Of a DNA stretch of 64,000 nt, positions 58,481-64,000 are shown in pieces. Source of the DNA: Jacaranda mimosifolia (taxonomy: Eukaryota > Streptophyta > Magnoliopsida > Lamiales > Bignoniaceae); the NCBI GenBank assembly GCA_018894105.1, contig CM032133.1:10058501-10122500 (forward strand), in the 5' to 3' direction. The stretch's first letter is position 1; each line of letters begins with the position of its first letter. The position numbers and the translations under genes were made by a program. A model generated the notes under the pieces. The model was not told the DNA's origin, ran no database searches, and saw nothing but the letters and a program-made list of their open reading frames with translations.

Positions 58481-58486
58481 TATAAA
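58481..58486 (+). promoter_or_regulatory. Possible TATA box of uroporphyrinogen-III synthase
   Basis: TATAAA 83 bases before the start codon; transcription would start near 58512 and give a leader of about 55 bases. The AT-rich context makes chance matches likely. Confidence 0.4.
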
Positions 58487-58568
58487 TTTTTTTTAAAGTT
58501 TAAATTAGCTTTTTGAAGTTGAGTTAACAAATTTAACTAATTATGAACTTAATATAATAATATTTATC

Positions 58569-59522
58569 ATGGAATATAGATCAGGGCATCTTCAGACTGA
58601 TGGGCCTAAAATGCTAGTCCTCAATTTTCAGCAATATCCGCCTCTCCCTTCTTTTTCTCCTTTGGGAGCCACCACCCGTGTAATTGCCTTCACCACCCCC
58701 AGGAACTACGCCGGAAGGCTCTCTCACCTCATTCAGCTTAAGGGCTGGGCCCCTCTCTGGTGCCCCACCCTCACCGTCGAGCCCACCCCGCAGACCATAT
58801 CTTCCGTCCAACAATACTTGCTCTCACCCAATCCCCCTCTCCACCATTTCTCCGCCGTCGTATTCACTTCCAGAACTGGAATTACCGCCCTCGCCGAAGC
58901 CTTGGCCGGAATCAGTACACCTCCGTTGGCCCCAGATGGAGAAATTTTCACAATTTCAGCTCTAGGGAGAGACTCAGAGCTTCTAGGTGAATCTTTCATT
59001 GGTAAATTATGTGAAAATCCTGGTAGAATAAGGGTTCTGGTTCCTCCGGTTGCGACGCCAAGTGGACTGGTGGAGGCATTGGGATTGGGACAAGGGAAGA
59101 AAGTTTTGTGCCCTGTCCCACTGGTAATAGGCTTGGAAGAGCCACCAGTGGTGCCCAAACTTCTGGCAGATTTAGCCAGGAGGGGGTGGGTCCCCGTTAG
59201 GGTGAACGCTTACGAGACGCGGTGGCGGAGTGGCGTAGCGGAGCTGGTGGAGATGATGGAGGAGGAACGCGGAGTGGATGCGATTGTCTTCACGAGTACT
59301 GGAGAGGTAGAGGGGCTACTGAAGAGCTTGGAGGAAGTGGGATTGAATTGGGGGATGGTGAGGCAGATGTGTCCACGGATGGTGGTGGCGGCGCACGGCC
59401 CTGTGACCGCGGCCGGGGCGGAGAAATTGGGTGTGGGGGTTGATGTGGTGAGTTCCAGGTTTGATAGTTTTGATGGCGTTGTGGATGCACTTGAGTACAG
59501 GTGGAAATCTTTTGAAGGGTAA
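58569..59522 (+). CDS. Uroporphyrinogen-III synthase (HEM4 family), plastid-type
   Basis: It closes and rearranges hydroxymethylbilane to uroporphyrinogen III, the branch point precursor of haem, chlorophyll and sirohaem; in plants this occurs in the plastid. 317 residues in one exon, close to the roughly 300 of plant family members. Motifs in order: FTTPRNYAGRL (41-51), VVFTSRTGI (97-105), CPVPLVIGLEEPPVVP (181-196), AYETRW (214-219), AIVFTSTGEVEGL (238-250) and AAHGPVTAAGAEKLG (274-288). These span both lobes of the HEM4 fold. The GC content is far above the flanks, as expected of a real exon. A second ATG at 58611 (M15, followed by LVLNFQQYPPLPSFSPLG) may be the true start of a plastid transit peptide. 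No stops or shifts. Absence of introns could mean a retrocopy, but no poly(A) tail or flanking duplication is seen. Confidence 0.92.
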   Translation: MEYRSGHLQTDGPKMLVLNFQQYPPLPSFSPLGATTRVIAFTTPRNYAGRLSHLIQLKGWAPLWCPTLTVEPTPQTISSVQQYLLSPNPPLHHFSAVVFTSRTGITALAEALAGISTPPLAPDGEIFTISALGRDSELLGESFIGKLCENPGRIRVLVPPVATPSGLVEALGLGQGKKVLCPVPLVIGLEEPPVVPKLLADLARRGWVPVRVNAYETRWRSGVAELVEMMEEERGVDAIVFTSTGEVEGLLKSLEEVGLNWGMVRQMCPRMVVAAHGPVTAAGAEKLGVGVDVVSSRFDSFDGVVDALEYRWKSFEG

Positions 59523-62500
59523 AAATGCTACTTCAAACCCAAATCTCACATTATTCATCAAAATAATTCAGAAGTACTATATTTTTTATAATTTATGATA
59601 ACTATTTTTGCAAATTCATATATATTTAAATATTCTTTCATTATGTCAGTTCCTACATGTTTGAATTAGGCATCACGTTACTTCTTTTTGTTGACTCCAT
59701 TCATTTAGTTTAGACTCGATTTGGTCGAATACAAAATTGTGTAATTAATTGAGTTTGATTAAATTATAAATTTATGAAAATTCTAACGATGATATAATGT
59801 TAATATTTTAATTAATATAAGAAAACGAAAATATATGATATTCAGCGTGAATTAATGTGTATATGTTTGTATAGAATTTACATCATTAAAAACATAAAAA
59901 TATAATATTTATTAACTAATTAAAATCAGAAATAGAACACAAAATGAATTACATAATAATCAATTTCAGTCGAGATAATGTATATTTGCTTGCTTTTGAT
60001 GAACGCAAGAGTGAAAAATGTCACCTGTGTAAGAGCAATAACAATAGCAATTAGCAGAAGACAAAGGCTACCTCACAAAGCTTTGAATCAACCGCACTTC
60101 TGACCCCACTAAATTTATGGTTCCCTATAAAATTTTGGTGTATTACTGTATTTGGTAGACTGTGGTCTGTATGTACTGACAAAATTAAATAAAAAAATTT
60201 ATATGTCTTTAATATCCTCTTAAAAAATAAAATTGTGATTGAAAGAGCCATTTGGTTCTATTTTTATTTTCATCATTTTCAAAATTTGAAAAAATAATTA
60301 ATGAAAATGAGTTTGTATTTGAATAGATTATTGAAAAAGTAATTATTATGTTGGGTTTAGTAGATTATAAGTAGAGAAATGGTAATAATGTAATATAAAG
60401 AGAAGATATATATATATATATATATATTATGGATGTATTGGTGATAATATGTGTAAAGTAATGTATTTTAATTTTTAAATAGTTGAAAATCTGAAAATAA
60501 AAATTGAAAATAAAACTAAACTGGCCCTTAGTTTAAAAGTTGAAAATGTTTGGAATATTTTTTATTAAGTTTCAATAGTTCAAATTGTGCCATGTTACAT
60601 AGTTGTTTGCATTTATGCATTAATAGTATAAAAATCTATTTAAGATTATACATATGATGATATAAAACAATATTTGCAGTATTTGAATTTGAAGGTGATC
60701 TCTAAAGTTAGGACCTGTGATTAGATACGTGGAACAAATAGTACACATTGGTATTTTATTAAAACATCTTATAAAACTCGTATTTCTTATAAAATGTTTT
60801 TAAAATTTTTGAGATGTTAAATTTTATTTTAAAAACAAGCTTTTGAAATACTTGGACAAAATAAAATTTTGGGAGCTTATGGGATGTAGTGACAATTTTA
60901 TAATTAACTTAATTAAAATTATAAGATTGAGTTAAAAATTTTAAAAATAAGTTGAGAGCTCTTTAATTTTTTTAAAAGAGTTTATAACACTCTATTATCT
61001 TATTCTGAGAGTTTATAAGATTTTTTTCTAAAAATTTATCAAATACTTTATAACATTTTATCTTAAACATGTTATAAAATATTTTAAAAAATTTATAAGC
61101 CCACATAGTTATCCTCTAAATCCAGACTTAATTTTTTCAGCTATGGAAGACAATTGTCCATAATGGGCCTAAAATAGTCATTCTGTGTAATCAAACTGTC
61201 CATAGAGATTTAGGATCCGGGGTAACCTGAAATTTATGGATTTGGTCGAATTAAAATGCATCAAATGGTGCACTAGGAGTGGATTCATTTTTGAGTCCAA
61301 TAATAGGCCTAGACAAGTTGAATACATTGAAGCAATTTCCAAAATCTTTCTTTTATTAATTAGATTACAATTTTACAAGTTAAAAATCCTATTCATCTTC
61401 CAAAAGATGTTTTTTGTTCCATCTTTGCGTGCTACGTCCTAGGCGCTATTGTTTAGGTTATAATTTGATCTTTTAACTCTTAATCTTCCAACAAATGTGT
61501 TTCAAATGAATATTCATTTAAGAAATAAAAATTCAAAAATAATTTCCTTAAGTTTTGATTATTATTGAAAAGCATTACTAATAAGGCAGGTTTTGGTATG
61601 AAGTGTTTAAAAGGTGCTGAGAAGAGCGAGGTCAAAAGTGTGAATTCAAGTAGCTTGGGGTCAAATATGCAAAACAAGGCACTTGTCAAGCATAGTAAGA
61701 TGACCCTTGGCTAAGATCTTGTAATGCTTAAGTCAAAATAAGCTTTTGCAAAGGGTAATAGGAAGTAGAGCTGGCAATTTGAGTATGAGAGTGCATATAT
61801 GTAGCACTTGTGAAATGAGAGTATTTATACTGTCTAAAAGTGGGAGATGGGAATGACCTTAGCTCCTTAAGAGTCATGCAGTTTGATTGAATATTAGGAG
61901 CATCAACGGTCTTTTTGGTGGTGTTAGTCAGCGTGTTCTCGTTCAATTAAGAGGTCTAATGGAAGGTCTGTTGCGTTTATTAAGAAGAAGACTAGCTGAT
62001 GGCACATTAAATGCAGACAGGAGGAGTAAACAACAACATTAAATATAGAGAGGAAAACTGATGAAAACTCTAACGTTCATTAAATGTGGTCGTCATGCTA
62101 GTGCATGAGTTATTGACATCTGGAGTTGATGTCTTCGGCTTATTGTACTATGAACCCACTTACACTAGTGAAGATGTCTCTCTCTTTGGTCGTGGAGTTG
62201 ATTAAGTTCGACATGATAATAATTGGTTGAGCTTGATCAAGTTATCCACCAAGATGGTTAGGCTAAGCAGAGTTGACCTATCTGAATGATGCTCTATGCA
62301 TTATGAGCTTGACGGTGAGCTGGATATCAAGCTATTCCTTATCGTGAATCCATGGACTTCTTAGTTCAGTCGAGGAGTAAATCAAGAGAATAATATTATA
62401 GTTGAGTTTTAAAGTGAATTGTCCATCAAAAACCCATTCTGTGCTTAACGTGTGGGGTTGATCTACCTCCCTATTTGAGCAATAAAATTCAAAATTCAAA

Positions 62501-62600
62501 ATTCAAAACTTCCACATACATGGGATTCAAAATGCCTTGGATACATGAACCAGCAGCAATAACAACGTCTATGCATAGTGAGCTAGTTACAGGTAAACTT
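59523..62600. other. AT-rich intergenic DNA
   Basis: No gene is seen. A (TA)n run lies at 60408-60427. The stretch 60760-61100 is rich in TTATAAGA, TTATAAA and TTTTAAAA words in both orientations and may be an old small inverted-repeat element. From about 61100 the sequence is less AT-rich but has no recognised ORF. Confidence 0.45.
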
Positions 62601-62624
62601 TGCAAGCAGACCTTCATTGGAACA

Positions 62625-62632
62625 CTATAAAA
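62625..62632 (+). promoter_or_regulatory. TATA box before the antisense ORF of the second Tat element
   Basis: TATAAAAA in the context ACACTATAAAAAGGTTGCC, followed by a pyrimidine-rich leader. It lies about 240 bases before the first ATG (62865) of the plus-strand Tat extra ORF. Confidence 0.45.
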
Positions 62633-62864
62633 AGGTTGCCTATTCACTCATTTTCCACTTTTTTCCCTTTTCCATCCTACAGCTCATCGACCCCAGAGTA
62701 ATTTTTTTTTTTTTTTTTATGGCAAGAGAAATCCATCTCTGACTTTTCGACAAGCAAAGTTTCATCTTCTTCTTTGTCATTCACCTAAATCTTTTTCTCA
62801 TATTATCTATAATTTCTACCCTTTTCATCTTTTTCTAGGGTACATCAGTCCTTCGAACTCTAAA

Positions 62865-64000
62865 ATGAGCGATCCCATATGAGGTAAATTTGGTACGCTG
62901 AGAATTTTTTATGATGGTGCAAACAGGTCTATGAGACCACAAGATCGAAGCTAGTGGAAATTGAGTAGCCAAGGGCAGGAAGCTGGAGGAGAGTGTCAAG
63001 TGATAGCAAAAACTCTAACACTTCGTCCAAGGGAGATTAGTTTGAGGGAGATGAGGTTAAGGTTGAGGAACAGGGTCCCTAAGATAGGGTTGTAGAGGCA
63101 AGACCTTTCAAGGTCATAGATCGACTTAGGCCATCTAAGAGAGTGTTTCCTAGAGAGCTAGAAACTTTTACGTCAGCCTACCAATACCCCCACAATTTGA
63201 GTTCTTCCTTCCTGGGCTCTAGGAGTCCATAGATCAACCCTAGGGTGTATAATTGTCCATTAATCCGCCTTGCACTATAGTGTTAGGATTCCCATTGCAC
63301 CTCCCATAATCAACCTCTAGAATGGCATAGGCATTTGTCCGATCTAACTTAGCCACAATTCTTTCTCAATTTTGTATAGCTTCATTGTTTTTATGAATAT
63401 TTTCGACCAACCACCCTTGTTCATTAATTTTTGCAATTAATTTATTTCATTGTCCTACTTCGAGAAAATTAAGGTATTCTCCTGATTTCGAATTATATTA
63501 TCTGACCTCCTGCCAATATCATTAATTTCTTGTTATACCTTACTTGTCCAATTAAAAGGATTAGAAAAAGAGATTCTTCTACGTTCAAGCCCTAAACAGC
63601 CAATCGTTTAATGTCCCATGGTATTAGAGGATGGGAGAAATTGATATACATGGCCATCAAATCCTTTCAAAGGTAGTATATTTATTTTAGACCTCATCGA
63701 GTTCAAGGAGTTGGTGGCATGGGAATTGATCAAAAAAGGGTCTTGGTCCTAGCGCAACTCTTGAATGCCCATATTAAGGTCAATTTAGGCATATGTCTGG
63801 GTAGATTTCTTACTCTTTTAGATTTACTTGGTTATCTGTAATTAGTGTTTCTAATTAAGCTCTTTTCCTTATACAGATTAATCTCTAATAGCTAGGGCAC
63901 GCCAAGTAGCTATAACCAAGAATTAAGCAAAATCTCAAGCAAAGGCTTAATTTGAAGGGAGGAGCTTGGAGCACCGCCATGATCGCTATATCTACCCTAT
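62865..64000 (+). pseudogene. Extra ORF of a second Tat element (element on the minus strand), cut by the window edge
   Basis: The region aligns with the reverse complement of 47990-46400 in the first Tat element. Matching parts are YQYPHNLSSSFLG-like and LGFPLHL near 63180-63300, and the DNA at 63360-63510 (GACCAACCACCC, CTTCGAGAAAATTAAGG) with 47560-47400. A GT-AG gap at 63801-63876 (GTAGATTTCTT to TTATACAG) fits an intron, though not at the same aligned point as in the first copy for certain. A TATA box stands upstream. Starting at ATG 62865 the frame stops after five codons (MSDPI), and later stops and frameshifts follow, so it is decayed. The element body and LTRs would lie right of the window or are lost. 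Confidence 0.55.

Larger units (their letters stand above)
56906..58568. other. Intergenic region upstream of uroporphyrinogen-III synthase
   Basis: Mostly AT-rich, with a (TA)n stretch near 57190-57225 and an AT run at 58311-58330. A GC-richer island at about 57600-57830 has no ORF or family match. Confidence 0.5.

Noticed and set aside
58614..59561. Minus-strand ORFs opposite uroporphyrinogen-III synthase, up to 141 codons
   Set aside because: They are antisense shadows of a GC-rich real gene, with Pro, Ser and Gly-rich products and no motifs.

Overview
This window is nuclear DNA of a flowering plant, probably a eudicot. The evidence is an AT-rich background, plant-type Ty3/gypsy (Athila-like and Tat-like), Ty1/copia and CACTA elements, two fragments of plastid DNA, and one intact plant-type gene. 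The species cannot be told from the sequence. Almost everything before 58 kb is transposon sequence or AT-rich DNA in which I recognise nothing.

Layout. 1-23221 is one old Athila-like element on the minus strand. Its 3' LTR is cut by the window edge; then come a 3' region with an env-like pseudogene, a decayed pol, a tRNA-Asp-type primer site and the 5' LTR. Its interior holds a solo LTR (4388-6589). Its 5' LTR holds a chain of nested insertions: a MULE-like terminal-inverted-repeat element, a solo LTR inside that, a second Athila-like element (12768-20473, plus strand) inside that, and a 396 bp piece of plastid rps12 inside one LTR of the second Athila. 24273-25476 is a decayed CACTA-like element. 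About 25950-28340 is a copia pol remnant on the minus strand, split by a plastid atpA 3'-end fragment. 28866-29288 is a Tat fragment and 29920-32031 a truncated LTR.

32032 to about 48000 is a Tat-like (Retand-type) gypsy element on the plus strand: remnant LTR end, primer site, gag, protease, RT, RNase H and integrase, all with stops or frameshifts. A 4.7 kb CACTA element with a perfect AGT duplication and a 2.24 kb solo LTR interrupt it. Downstream of integrase lie five tandem repeats of about 82 bp, then an antisense ORF region with two intron-like gaps. 50278-53345 is a clean solo LTR with perfect TAGAG duplications. 56400-56905 is a Tat LTR end.

The only intact host gene is uroporphyrinogen-III synthase (58569-59522, plus strand, 317 residues, no intron), which serves plastid haem and chlorophyll synthesis. 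From about 62.6 kb a second Tat element on the minus strand begins; its extra ORF reads on the plus strand behind a TATA box.

I see no CRISPR array, operon or new enzymatic system. The points of interest are the deep nesting, two plastid insertions that both lie inside retroelements, the spliced-looking antisense ORFs of the Tat elements, the satellite-like repeats, and the palindromic repeat blocks inside the CACTA element.
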